From NCBI RefSeq assembly GCF_003573695.1, contig NW_020650971.1, forward strand, positions 1,240,984-1,304,983: 64,000 nt of DNA. Reading direction: 5' to 3'. Positions within the stretch are counted from its first letter, which is position 1. Each line of letters starts with the position of its first letter. Shown piece by piece: positions 35,280-46,828 of the stretch. The notes beneath the pieces were generated by a model. The model had not been told where the DNA came from. It searched no databases and saw only the letters and a list, made by a program, of their open reading frames with translations. The stretch comes from Papaver somniferum. Lineage: Eukaryota; Streptophyta; Magnoliopsida; Ranunculales; Papaveraceae. Both the position numbers and the translations under genes were made by a program.

Positions 35280-37169
35280 ACTACGCAGGTGTGGACCTAA
35301 AACGACAATGCATACGAGAGTTATTCCAAATTGGACTCACCATAATTGTCACTACATGGCATATGTAGTAGAGAGAATTAAGTTTCCAATTAGAAATTAA
35401 ACGGAAAGGATTGCAGACCTTACCAACAATCTACATTTAGCATTCGGACTTTGAAAATTAACATGCTCAAGCTGAGACGAAGTACAACTAATTTAATTTG
35501 CACTGGAGAATCGTCATTACCAGCAGCGTCATCTTTCCTTGTAACTTACTGCACAGAAACGATGATACTTGTAGTTTGCGTCTGGAGCATTCAAAAAAAA
35601 TAATACATACAAGAAGTAAAACACAGTTTAAGTCCTTTATTATTTGTCAGTTAAGATGACAAATACAAGTTTACAGAGATACTTCAAACAAACATTATGT
35701 GCACAGAAGAACTCCAAGACTAAGGTATTCCACTAAGCCGAACTGACCTGGTGTATTCAACTGAACGAAATTTGAAATTGCTTCAAATTAGTAACATGTT
35801 ATTATTTTTCGGATTCATCCATAAGAAATCCAACTGGCCAGAGGTAATGCAACTTAAGTAGTCCTATACTAGATAGTACAAATAGGTGATCCAAGTGCAT
35901 GTGAGACTAACTAACCATTGACTCCACCATTATTAAAGATGAATCGCATCAAAGAAAAAGTCAGAAGAATTTTATAACCCAGCAACAATATTAGTTACCT
36001 GGATTTGAATTCCTCCCACCATGAAAAGAATGCACATTTTCAAGACTAGCACACTAGAGCAATAATGTACCTCACTCTCTCACATTGCAACAACATAGCA
36101 AACCATTAGTTCAGGTTTTCAGCCTATAAAATGCAGTAGATAAATGACTAGATCGACTGTAAAAAAATCAGATGGATGATTGTAATGGGAGGTTTTCCTA
36201 CTGTAACTCGAATGTCCCTTTACCTCATGACTTAAAAAACTTCTATCAACCACCTACAATTTTGACAATTGAGCAACGTAACATTGATGAACATAAACAA
36301 CAAAACAAACAATTTGGGAAATCAGTTTAGTGCCTCAACAGGGGACTTCCTTTAGGCATAGTTCATTCTTTGTCCCCTCCTGTAAGACTTGAATCTATAT
36401 ATCTAAAAATAAGGCAGAGAAAAATTTCAGTGAATTATAAAAGGGTTGCGTACTAGAATCGTTTCAACTTCTCAAAATACATATGTAATACATAGACAGT
36501 ACATATACTTAGTAAATACAGAGACAAAATAGATTTTGTTTTAAAAGCTATTAGATATGATGCTCATAATCTCAATCTGGATTAAAAACAATAGTCAGTA
36601 ACCTACATCTACAAAAGGGTGTAAATGTATAACAATTACCTGTATAAGATAAGTTTCATTTTTAACAATCTTCATCCCTCCTCTTCTACCCATGAATGAG
36701 ACTGGCAATATGATCTTCATGATATTCAAACTTAGTGTATTACGTAATCCTAACTTCAAAAGAGCCAAGCAAATCACAACTGCTAGCATACACAAACAAG
36801 AGCATAACAAAAGGAAACCGAACATAATCAGGCCAAAGTAAAATAAATATCATCAACATACACTGAAGTAGTAGGAATCTAGAAAAAAAATCTTTCATTA
36901 AGTCATTATGAACATAAATCACACAAACATAAAAATTAATACACTACAGGCTTCATTGTTATTGAGAAATTGAGAGAAATTGAAACAACATAGATAAGAT
37001 TTCAAAACAAATACGAAATTTCAGTCAGAGAATTAGAAAAATCAACCCTTCAGTGATCATTAGAGTTCACATCTCAGTTAACAATTCATTAGATATAACG
37101 AAACCCCAACTGAGTAAACGAAAAAATCCAAAATTCCGTTCAACAATAAGAAATTTTAAATCCTGAATA
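35280..37169. other. CACTA interior, no recognised coding region
   Basis: Possible minus-strand exon at 36825-36650 ending with a donor-like CAG|GTAATT (MGRRGGMKIVKNETYLIQ). Otherwise AT-rich with short frames only. I could not join it to the duplicated segment at 34.4-35.3 kb. Confidence 0.3.
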
Positions 37170-37174
37170 ACCCC

Positions 37175-38630
37175 TGATGTAATTTTGAAAGTGGTAGTAA
37201 AGTTCGTTCAACTCGGACTCGTGTAGACTCGATTTTAGACTCAAAAATAGAAAATACTAAAAATAAAGAAAATATATTCACAAAAGTTTATCACAGTATC
37301 GAGAGGTACTGAGACTCAGGATTCTACCAAATTCCATTCATGCGACTCAAATAATAATTCCAATCAATTATAGTTCAAATAATAAAAATATGGACTCTTG
37401 TTCTTTGCCAAAAATAGATTTTTGAAAAGCAATGACTGTAAATAAAAAGCATGATGTATCAAAAATACATATACCAAGCATACATCATCAAACGAAATCA
37501 CACCCATTCAATAAAAATCATAAATCAATTAAATATCAATGCAAATAGTCATAAAAGAATAATTAGAATTATCACATGCGTGAAATAGGGCTTCCTCCAT
37601 CATCCCAGTATTAGGGTTTAGCTTCTCATATCAAAAACAGGCTCAAAAGTTGTTTTTATTGAAGAGATGATATGATTCAGTGAATATGCAACGACGTACT
37701 GGCGTTACAAAGTTCACTGTTACAGGAGGGGTGGCTAACTGAAGATAAATGTGGTTGTTCAGCTGTTACAGAGAGAATATTGTAGCTCTGTTGCGAATTC
37801 GAGACGTTGTTCTTCGTTGCAACGCTTGTTCTTCAGCAGCAGCAGCAGCAGCAGAGACAGGCTTCCTGTAATCTCCGATTCTCTCCTTCTAAGCTCTCCT
37901 TTCGATCCCAAACTCTCGACACCCCTTCCTTGAACTCCCAGCAACTTATATATAGCCAACATAGCGATTTAATCTCCCCAAAACTTCTCGAAATTTCTTA
38001 TTTTCTTTTCTTGGCAGTTACGGCAATAATCTCTTCCCAAAATTGTTTCACGCGTTTCTGAGCTTTCCAACTTATCTCAAACTCTTCCTTAGATAGATAT
38101 GTATCTTTGGAAAGAGTTTTAGGTCTTTAGTCTCTCTAGAACTTCTAAAAATAAGCTCAATAAGGTCTGTGTAAAAATACCTTCCATGTTTAGCTCCAAC
38201 TCGGTTTCTAGCCAATTTGGGTGCAATTCAAAGACTTCACCAGGCCTGTTTAGGCCTAAGGAAGATACCCATTCAATTTCAGCCCTTAGTCTCATTGTAG
38301 CTCGCCCCAAAATCGAATCCTAAATATGCAGGTGTGAAGAACATGCTTCCCTCCAAAACTTGTTTTCAAACGGTGAAGGTGATCTCCCCCTTATCCAGTT
38401 CTGGTGTCCCTTTAGCACATGCCCGAAATGGGTTACCCCTTATCCAAAGTGAGAGTCCGGATAGCAAATGTCCTCACAGGTGCCTTTAACAACTTTTCGA
38501 TCCAATTTCGCCGCAAAAGCTTATTTCTCAAAAAACACCTACAAAGAGATAGAATACCAAAATAAGTACAAAAACGGGTACTAACACTATACACAATAGA
38601 GATGAAAAAGACACATAAATGCGTCTATCA
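37175..38630 (-). repeat. 3' LTR of the nested Gypsy-like element
   Basis: 1456 bp. Contains a (CAG) run near 37837-37855 that is longer than in its partner, and a minus-strand TATA motif CTATATATAAG at 37945-37955. A polypurine-like TTTGGGGGTATT precedes it on the minus strand (38631-38642). Confidence 0.9.
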
Positions 38631-40068
38631 AATACCCCCAAACTTATTATTTGCTAGTCCCGAGCAAATCAAAACTACAAAATAAAATCCTAACTCACTA
38701 TCGCAGGCATCTTCGATTGCATTTAGCGTATGCAATAAGCCTTTAAACCCCTAGGTGTCCCTAGTGGCCGAGTTATAGTCTCGGGAGGGCTTACCAGAGA
38801 TATACCCACAAAACCTTTACTCCAGACCCTAGATATCTACGCATAACCTTGGAAGGCACTAAAGAATCTCCTTGGTTAGCATACTTATTGACTACATGAA
38901 GAAGTACCCTGATGCGAAATTCTAATTGTTGTACACGAGTTTGCACTTAAGCATACTAAAATTCATATAAAGTGACAGAGCTCTACTCAGATAGTCGCAC
39001 TATGGACATCAATATCCGGAGTCAAAACTAATCACATGGATAGATCAAGAAGATGGATATAGAAAAACATAGATGGTTTTGATGTTTACTAAGTGTACGG
39101 CGTTTCCCATATCTGTCTGAAGGCCTCCGCCAAAATGAACCTATCCTAATGGATTGAGATACTAGTCTGACTAATATCAACACACTGGCATATACAAGGG
39201 AACCAGTGATCGATAATCCTAATTCTAGTTCGACACATCTGACATATACAAGGGAACCAGTGGTCGACTTTATTCACTGATTTATTTATTTTTTTTTCAT
39301 CTTTCTTTCTTTCTTTTTTTCAACTTTTTCATTTCTTTTTTCATTTTTTTTAACGGCATGAATAGATATTTTGGATCCAAGCGCATGCTTCTTGTCAGCA
39401 TATTACACGATAGTTCCCACGAGTCCTGCATTCCACGCTTGTTTAGGCGACGGAGACAGGGAGAACACACACATATTACTATCCAAGTGTTAATATTTAT
39501 TCCGATTGGTCTAATTGGTCCGGTCTCTTTTTTTTTAGTAACTCAATCACTCTAATTCACCCTAGCATTGGTAACAACTTGAATCGTGGGCCCCACCTAT
39601 CACTTAGAGAAACATGGTTTAAAAACAAAATAAAATAAAAATAGAAGTCAAAAGGACTCAACGAGATGTGGTGAAACTATCATGTTATTTCTAACACCTG
39701 AGCTCTGTGCTTTTATGAATAGACTCTTCTAGCTGTTTCCATCTAATCAGATTGGTTCCTCAACTCCTACGATCAAAATGCTTCCATCCACTTAGATTAG
39801 TTAGTGCAATCCTCAATAGGAATAAATTTCTAAGCTCTGGAGTTTATTTATTCATACTGCAACTAAAAAGTTTCCCCCATACCCCCAAACTTAAATCTAA
39901 CATTGTCCTCAATGTTCTGAAGATGAAATTAAAAGCATGAATAAGGAGAAACTGTTACCATTTGAAGCAAAAAAGATAAGGAAAGATATTACCATGTCGC
40001 ATGAATGTTGGGTTACCTCCCAAGAAGTGCTAAGTTTAAAGTCTTCAGCCATACTAAGAAAGGATTAG

Positions 40069-40530
40069 TCACCTCATAGAATCATAAAGTAATAGCCTAA
40101 ATTTCTGTGGGTCATCAAAATCAAATAGATCTATCACAAATAAAAGGAATCTGCAACCTGTCAAGAAAATAAACAAATAAAGCACACCCTTGTCTAGTTT
40201 CCTGTTTAAGAAAACTACATCTAGCTGTGGTTCAGGTTCAGGTTCTATAACTGGATCCAAATAAAATATTTTCATGGGTTGGAATTCCTCAAAGCTAAGA
40301 TCCGGTTCAGGTATTAGAGTCTGAAGAAACTCAAGTAAAAATTTAAAAACACATAATAATAACCTGAATAATTGAGGATCCTTAAAGTCAATCAGTTTTG
40401 AGTCACACATTCGACCACGATGAAACTGGTGGTCAATCTTAAACAAATGTATCGACCCTAATCTCTTAAAGTAATTAGGTTTAGTCTCAAAACTAAATAA
40501 TTGACACATCTGAAATTTATACGTTCCCAC
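40069..40530 (-). other. Internal ORF remnant of the nested element
   Basis: A 153-codon frame without a clear ATG. It contains two related segments, FKDPQLFRLLLCVF and FDDPQKFRLLLYDS, and an EPEPEPQ stretch. No known domain. Probably decayed element-encoded sequence. Confidence 0.35.
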
Positions 40531-40937
40531 AATTGGTTGAAAAATATTTGGTGGGAAAACAAAGTCGATCTTGGTATCATAGCCTGGTCTAACCTCATCA
40601 ACCAGAGGATGGGTTTCTAAAAACTGAACTTCCTTATGGACATCACTAGGTTCAGGAAAACGTGTATGAAGATAATCTTGAAAAATGGTTGAGGCACATA
40701 TGTCAAGTACGAAGTGAGGGACCTTTCTAAGAGTTAAGGCACATGGAGAATGATAATCACCCCCAAACTTAGAGTTTTGGGTATCTCTAGATAGACTAGC
40801 TACAATTTCCTTAATTTCTAGATCGTTGGAATCCTAAAAATAGTCAATTGCTTCTTCTAGGTTATACTCAAGTGACGCATCCTCACTCATATTTAATAGC
40901 TGTATGAGTTCATTTTCTTCTTCTAAGACCATCGTTT

Positions 40938-41684
40938 CTAATCGCTAGACTCTAAAACGGTATTCTCATAATAAACTCGTTCCTCTAAACCATTATCGAC
41001 TTCGTAATCAAAAGGAAATACTACATCATCTAAAGAAATGGTATCTCTAATCAGATCCTCGTCCTTTTGAATAGGTGAATAATCATTAAAATTATCGGGA
41101 TCTGAACCAGAAATAACACTATCATCATAAAGTTCATTTGGAGTAACAAATTCCTGATCACTATACCTACATATTTCAAATTCTTCATCAACACTATCTA
41201 CACCATAATCATCATAATAACATGAAAATGGTTGAACCTCATCTAAACAAGTAGTGTTACCAATTTTATCCTCGTCATCTTGATTATGCAAATAACTATC
41301 CTCATTTTCAAGGGTACTATTGGAATCACTGTATTGGAAATTAAGATTATTTCGAGCAATTCTTTCGTTCGTCTCAGCTATCAACTTGAAGGATTCCTCT
41401 ATAGAAAGTTCTCTTTCGTCATAAACTAAGTTATTCATCTCAGCTAACTTATGTGTCGATTCCTCTAATTTCCTGAGGGACTCTTCTAAAGGAGAAATAT
41501 AAGAATTTTGCTCGTATGACCGGTGCGTATGTGGATAGTAATTGGGATCATCAAGGTATGAGCCATAACCTTGAAAAGGCTGATGTTCCCAACCACTATT
41601 CACATTATGGTCAAAGTAGTAACGTCCATTTTGAAACTCAGTCGGATATTCGTTGTATTGGCTCTTGTAATACCAGTTCGACAT
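40938..41684 (-). CDS. Element-specific ORF of unknown function (no pol)
   Basis: 248 codons from the ATG at 41684; the open frame extends 14 codons further up to a GTG. The N-terminal third is Tyr/Asn-rich (MSNWYYKSQYNEYP). A helical region with three similar pieces follows (SPLEESLRKLEESTHKLAEM, ERELSIEESFKLIAETNERI). The rest is strongly acidic (Asp/Glu-rich). It has no cysteine knuckle and no protease or polymerase motif, so it is not an ordinary gag-pol. Being open in an element with near-identical LTRs, it may be functional or simply young. Could be a diverged gag-like or accessory protein. Confidence 0.5.
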   Translation of the reverse strand: MSNWYYKSQYNEYPTEFQNGRYYFDHNVNSGWEHQPFQGYGSYLDDPNYYPHTHRSYEQNSYISPLEESLRKLEESTHKLAEMNNLVYDERELSIEESFKLIAETNERIARNNLNFQYSDSNSTLENEDSYLHNQDDEDKIGNTTCLDEVQPFSCYYDDYGVDSVDEEFEICRYSDQEFVTPNELYDDSVISGSDPDNFNDYSPIQKDEDLIRDTISLDDVVFPFDYEVDNGLEERVYYENTVLESSD

Positions 41685-42206
41685 TCTATTGCAGGGGTGT
41701 GACTTGTCACACAAAATAAAACCCACTGACAGGGGATTCGTGGGTGGATAGAGTCTTACCTCCCGTACCAGACGGGCGATGAACCGTTGAAGTCGACTCA
41801 GGCCACCGACTCCGATGTCAGTGTACGAACCCGAGGGGCCGAGACAGTATCGTAACTGTCGTCCTTCCCTGCAAACAGTTGATATTTAATTTTGACCCTT
41901 CCTTAGGGTTTAAAAATAATGTCCAAGAATGTCCAAAAAGTCCAAAAAGGAAAAGAAAAATTACAAAAATAACACCCTATTTACAGTTTCTAAAAATAAA
42001 ACAAAATAACTATATACAAAATCTTCTTCTTCACTCCTTTCTGATTCCTCTTTTCTTTCCTTCTTTGGCGATGCTTTCCTTTTATAACACTTTTTATTCC
42101 CTTGTAGCTTCTCTCCAAATCTGAAAAGAATCGAAAAATACGAAAACACGTAAAAAAGAACAAAAAATAATAAAAAAAGAAACCTAAAATAAATCTATAT
42201 ACAAGT

Positions 42207-42223
42207 CCCCGGCAGCGGCGCCA
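42207..42223 (-). promoter_or_regulatory. Primer-binding site of the nested Gypsy-like element
   Basis: TGGCGCCGCTGCCGGGG on the minus strand, a few bases inside the 5' LTR. Together with the LTR ends it fixes the orientation of the element. Confidence 0.75.
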
Positions 42224-42228
42224 AAAAT

Positions 42229-43699
42229 TGATGTAGTTTTGAAAGTGGTAGTAAAGTTCGTTCAACTCGGACTCGTGTAGACTCGATTTTAGACTCAAAA
42301 ATAGAAAATACTAAAAATAAAGAAAATATATTCACAAAAGTTTATCACAGTATCGAGAGGTACTGAGACTCAGGATTCCACCAAATTCCATTCATGCGAC
42401 TCAAATAATAATTCCAATCAATTAGAGTTCAAATAATAAAAATATGGACTCTTGTTCTTTGCCAAAAATAGATTTTTGAAAAGCAATGACTGTAAATCAA
42501 AAGCATGATGTATCAAAAATACATAGATCAAGCATACACCATCAAACGAAATCACACCCATTCAATAAAAATCATAAATCAATTAAATATCAATGCAAAT
42601 AGTCATAAAAGAATTATTAGAATTACCACATGCGTGAAATAGGGGTTCCTCCATCATCCCAGTATTAGGGTTTAGCTTCTCATATCAAAAACAGGCTCAA
42701 AAGAATAAATCATGGATCAGTAGTTGTTTTTATTGAAGAGATGATATGATTCAGTGAATATGCAACGACGTACTGGCGTTACAGAGTTCACTGTTACAGG
42801 AGGTGTGGCTAACTGAAGATAAATGTGGTTGTTCAGCTGTTACAGAGAGAATATTGTAGCACTGTTGCGAATTTGAGACGTTGTTCTTCGTTGCAACGCT
42901 TGTTCTTCAGCAGCAGCAGCAGAGACAGGCTTCCTGTAATCTCCGATTCTCTTCTCCTGAGCTCTCCTTTCGATCCCAAACTCTCGACACCCCTTCCTTG
43001 AACTCCCAGAAACTTATATATAGCCAACAGAGCGATTTAATCTCCCCAAAACTTCTCTAAATTTCTTATTTTCTTTTCTTGGCAGTTACGACAATAATCT
43101 CTTCCCAAAATTGTTTCACGCGTTTCTGAGCTTTCCAACTTATCTCAAACTCTTCCTTAGATAGATATGTATCTTTGGAAAGAGTTGTAGGTCTTTAGTC
43201 TCTCTAGAACTTCTAAAAATAAGCTCAATAAGGTCCGTGTAAAAATACCTTCCCTGTTTAACACCAACTCGGTTTCTAGCCAATTTGGTTGCAATTCAAA
43301 GACTTCTACATGCCTGTTTAGGCCTAAGGAAGATACCCATTCAATTTCAGCCCTTTAGTCTCATTGTAGCTCGCCCAAAAATCGAATCCTAAATCTGCAG
43401 GTGTGAAGAACATGCTTCCCGCCAAAACTTGTTTTCAAACGGTGAATGTGACATCCCCCTTATCCAGTTCTGGTGTCCCTTTAGCACATGCCTGAAATGG
43501 GTTACCCTTTATCCAAAGTGAGAGTCCGGATAGCAACTGTCCTCCCAGGTGCCTTTAACAACTTTTCGAGCCAATTTCGCCAAAAAAGCTTATTTCTCCA
43601 AAAACACCTACAAAGAGATAAAATACCAAAATAAGTACAAAAAAGGGTACTAACACTATACACAATAGAGATGAAAAAGACACATAAATGCGTCTATCA
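42229..43699 (-). repeat. 5' LTR of the nested Gypsy-like element
   Basis: 1471 bp. The minus-strand TATA motif CTATATATAAG at 43013-43023 is the likely promoter of the element. It lies at the same place as in the other LTR. Confidence 0.9.
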
Positions 43700-43704
43700 A
43701 CCCC

Positions 43705-44415
43705 TAGAGCTAAAATCATTTAGATATGCACCCTTACTCGCAAAAACCCGACTGAAAAATGGAAAAAAAAAAAAACCCAAATTAGAGTTGAATGTTCATT
43801 AGAGATAAAAAAATCTCAGAATTCTGTACGGGGTTTCTTCAATTCGGTTCAGGGTTTTTACTGGTATTTGTTCAAATCGAAAAAAAGATAAGAACGATTT
43901 ATGGTTTTGATCAAAGATTGAACTAAAAAATAGACATAGGATTTGGTAAATGATAATAAGAGATTGCATAAAACCCTAAAGGTGAAAGCGCTCTAGTGAG
44001 TAATTTAGAGAAGGAAACATAGGAATGAATAGTGGTGACTATTGTTAACTAGTATTAGAAGCATAGAGTGAAAAGCAGAGGATGTGGACTATCAAATTTT
44101 TTTGCAGAGTTTTTCTCTGTAAGAGTGAAAGGAAGAGAGAGACGGGAAATATAAGTGGTCGATAGAAACGAGAGAAAGAGAGAGAAATCCACATAAACTA
44201 GTCCCCCACACAGTTTTAATCTTAATCCTTCTAGAAGCTTTTTTATTTACAAAGCTACCCTTGATATATTATGACTTCCACGGAAGCTCTATTCAGTTTT
44301 CCATAATTTTTTCCATAACAACGTCTACTTTAGAAAGACTGGCTGATTAAGGAGGCCCTTGGTAGTCGTTTTTATAAATCATAATCAGACTTAAAAAACT
44401 CATTTTCCACTAGTG
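43705..44415. other. Right arm of the CACTA element
   Basis: No ORF. A/G-rich sequence (GAGAGAGA runs near 44130-44190) leads to the terminal inverted repeat. It could hold the promoter and leader of a leftward transcript through the duplicated coding segments, but nothing proves it. Confidence 0.35.
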
Positions 44416-45650
44416 TAATTTCTTTCAACCATTAGATCGAACTTATCTTGTTACACACAAATGAAATGTACCATCATTTAGGTTTATATAACCGTACCTA
44501 AACGTGTAAACCATGTTGGTTCACAAATAGTTAACCAAGGTTAGCCATATGATTACTCTCATATCAACCTTATTCATCTTAACCATAACTAGTTCAAATG
44601 ACTCAAATGAAACTAGTTAAGAATTGTTCAATTGTTTAGAAAACACAATTGAAATGAAATCGGTTTGATTCACTTGAATAAATCATGAACATTATAGCCA
44701 CAGTTTGCAAAGATTGCATTCCTTATGATTTAAATGTTTAAGTTCATGGACTTGACCGATTTGACAAAGTAACCAGCTTAAGTATGCGTACGGGTATGCG
44801 TACTTAAGAAACCGGTTTTTGAGTTTGTAAAGTTTCCAAACTCATGAGAAATTTTCGGTTCAAAAACTTACGTCAGTATGCGTACGGGTACGCATAATTA
44901 AGGTGACTAGTTAAGAGTTTTTCCAAAACCAAACTCAGCAGAAATTCTCGGTTCGAGAACTTCCGCCAATATGCGTACGGGTACGAATACTTAACCTGTC
45001 TCCTTCACCAATTTCGTATACACACATATGCATACTCTTGGATTCTGGTTTATAGACTTATACACTAATGTGCGAACACACTATATATGCTTATATCCAA
45101 AGATGGTTACATCATCAACTATTTGTTTCAATCATTGAAACATTCTTCTATAATGTCAATAGCTGTTTTCACACACTATTAGCATCAAAGAAATTTTCAA
45201 GATATTGAAATAATCATTATTGAAACCTTCCAAGTCTTACACCAAATGATTGTATCACACAAACCATGTAAGATGTTACTCCGCAATTTTCTCATGATAT
45301 AAGATGAACTTGGTCGAAGCGAAAGCTTACCAACACATATTTAGAGAAATATGTAAGTGAGATATAGTCAGATCGAAATATCAAATGTATAGAAATAGAC
45401 TTTCCAAGTGATAGATAAGTTCAAGTCTCCACATAACTTTTTTCGAAGAAGTTCCACAAGATCCCCTTAGTAGTTCTTCGTCTTCTAGAGATGAACGTCG
45501 AGAGATTTAAGCTCAACTATACTATCTATGTCCTAGTCCGAGACATCTACAAATAGGCTAGAAATCAAGACTTATAGTTTTGATCACTAACATTGACAAA
45601 CATGCTTGAGATACCAACGCATGCGAGTTCGACCGAGAAATGCTCTAACA
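44416..45650 (-). repeat. 5' LTR of the Copia element, outer part
   Basis: Continues the LTR from the position where 33473 stops, colinear with about 28674-29938. Carries the TATA motif (44481-44492) and the three palindromic U3 repeats (44781-44992). About 35-50 bp present in the left LTR near 29620-29670 are missing here. Confidence 0.85.
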
Positions 45651-46828
45651 TAGCTGAAGAAGATTTGCCACCATATCTACTTCATCATTTTTGTTAGAAT
45701 CGGATGAGCCCCATAAGAACTTTCTAATTATAGAGACCATTTTCTTTTCTACAGAAGCAGGTAATTCAAAAAGAGATAAATAGTAAATGGAAAGACTGGA
45801 TAACATACCGTGTATGAGCATTAACCTTCATCCTTTAGTCAAGTATCTTCTCTGCAATGTGCCAAGTCTTTGTTGAAATTTATGCAGAATTGATTCCAAA
45901 CTGTGACAGACTTTGATTTACTACCCAAAGGAATGCCTAAATAGTTTAAAGGAAATTGATTTTTAGGACAACCAAAAATTAAGGCACTAGAACCTGAAAA
46001 TTGTGCATTCCCAACTGCCACCAGTGCACTCTTGCTGAAATTCACCTTAACTCAGAAGCTATCTCAATACCAATAAGAAGATTCTTAAGATTAGTTACTT
46101 GCTCCTCACTGTCATCAAGGAAAACTATAAGATCATCATCAAATTGCAGGTGAGTTATTTCTATGCCTTCATTTATTGGTTTAAATCCTTGAAGAAGTTT
46201 CAAATTAGCTGCTCTCTTAATCATTAAAGAAAGTATTTCCACCACAAAAGTGAATAAATATGGAGAAATGATATCTCCCTGTCTAACTCCTTTACCACTT
46301 CTAAACAGATTAGAGCAAGAACCATTCAAAGAAATAGCAAATCTTACAGTTGAAATATACCAGTGAATCCATTTCCTCCATAAATTACCAAAACCAAAAC
46401 TTCTCAAAGTGTAATCCAGACATTTCCAATTTACATTGTCAAAAGCTTTTTGCAGATCCACTTTGACAATTAAACCTGGAATGTTCATTCTTTCTCTAGA
46501 ATCAATCAGCTGAGAAGAAATTAAAGTCCCATTTGTGATCTGTCTTGAGTCTACAAAAGCACCTTGGAAATTTGAAATAATTGTGGGCATGACCACTTCT
46601 ATCCTGTCAGATAAGCATTTAGAGATAATTTTGTAAATACCTCCAATGAGACTTATTGGCCTGTAATTGTGCATTGATGTAGCTCCTTCACATTTTGGCA
46701 GCAAATTGATATTAGTGCAGTTCAATCTCCAGTCCAAAGTACCAGAAGAATGAAATTCATTAAAAAAACTCTTCAACTCAGGTTTAATTATTTCCCAAAT
46801 GGCTTTAAAAAATTCCATAGTGTAACCA
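45651..46828 (-). pseudogene. L1-type LINE reverse transcriptase (right half of the split copy)
   Basis: 46833-46042 encodes the RT core: GYTMEFFKAIW, NINLLPKCEGATSMHNYRPI, SLIGGIYKIISKCLSDRI, IVKVDLQKAFDNVNW, GVRQGDIISPYLF and the catalytic FDDDLIVF. A small frameshift at 46042-46045 leads into NFSKSALVAVGN and PLNYLGIPLGSKSKSV. More lesions follow before VEKKMVSIIRKFLWGSSDS at the Copia junction. The frame then resumes at 27427. The element is cut off on the right just before GYTMEFF, so endonuclease and ORF1 are missing (5'-truncated). No TSD was found for the LINE itself. Confidence 0.85.

Larger units (their letters stand above)
37175..43699 (-). mobile_element. Non-autonomous Gypsy-like LTR retrotransposon nested in the CACTA element
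   Basis: 6525 bp with TG...CA LTRs (37175-38630 and 42229-43699) and an exact 5-bp TSD ACCCC at 37170-37174 and 43700-43704. The minus-strand primer site next to the right LTR reads TGGCGCCGCTGCCGGGG, the type seen in Athila/Tat-like plant Gypsy elements. The 3.6-kb interior lacks any protease, RT, RNase H or integrase motif I can find, so it would need proteins from another element. LTRs are nearly identical apart from a roughly 20-bp indel near 42706 and a CAG-repeat length difference. This makes it the youngest layer of the nest. Confidence 0.88.
33474..44415. mobile_element. CACTA-type DNA transposon inserted in the Copia LTR
   Basis: The left end reads CACTAGTGGAAAAT and the right end ATTTTCCACTAGTG, a perfect 14-bp inverted repeat starting with CACTA. 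TAA flanks both sides (33471-33473 and 44416-44418), a 3-bp TSD. The uninterrupted LTR at about 28660-28690 supplies the empty site. Without the element nested inside it, it is about 4.4 kb. Subterminal motifs GATTCATCTGAATC and TTTCTGACTGAA repeat at 33710-33810. No CACTA transposase was recognised, so it is probably non-autonomous. A 3-bp TAA TSD would also suit PIF/Harbinger, but the terminal CACTA favours En/Spm. Confidence 0.8.
27428..45650 (-). mobile_element. Copia LTR retrotransposon, internally deleted and itself interrupted
   Basis: LTRs begin TG and end CA. On the minus strand the 5' LTR is the right-hand one (32282-33473 plus 44416-45650) and the 3' LTR is 27428-29938. The internal region (29939-32281) is only 2.3 kb. 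Primer-binding site and polypurine tract are both in place (separate entries). AGCT borders both outer ends, as GAGCT before 27428 and TAGCT after 45650, so a 5-bp TSD with one mismatch. Without the CACTA insertion the element would be about 7.3 kb. LTRs of 2.5 kb are long for Copia. Confidence 0.85.

Noticed and set aside
39273..39355. Possible promoter or splice tract (T/C-rich run)
   Set aside because: Simple TTTC-type low complexity inside the LTR element interior with nothing downstream to regulate.
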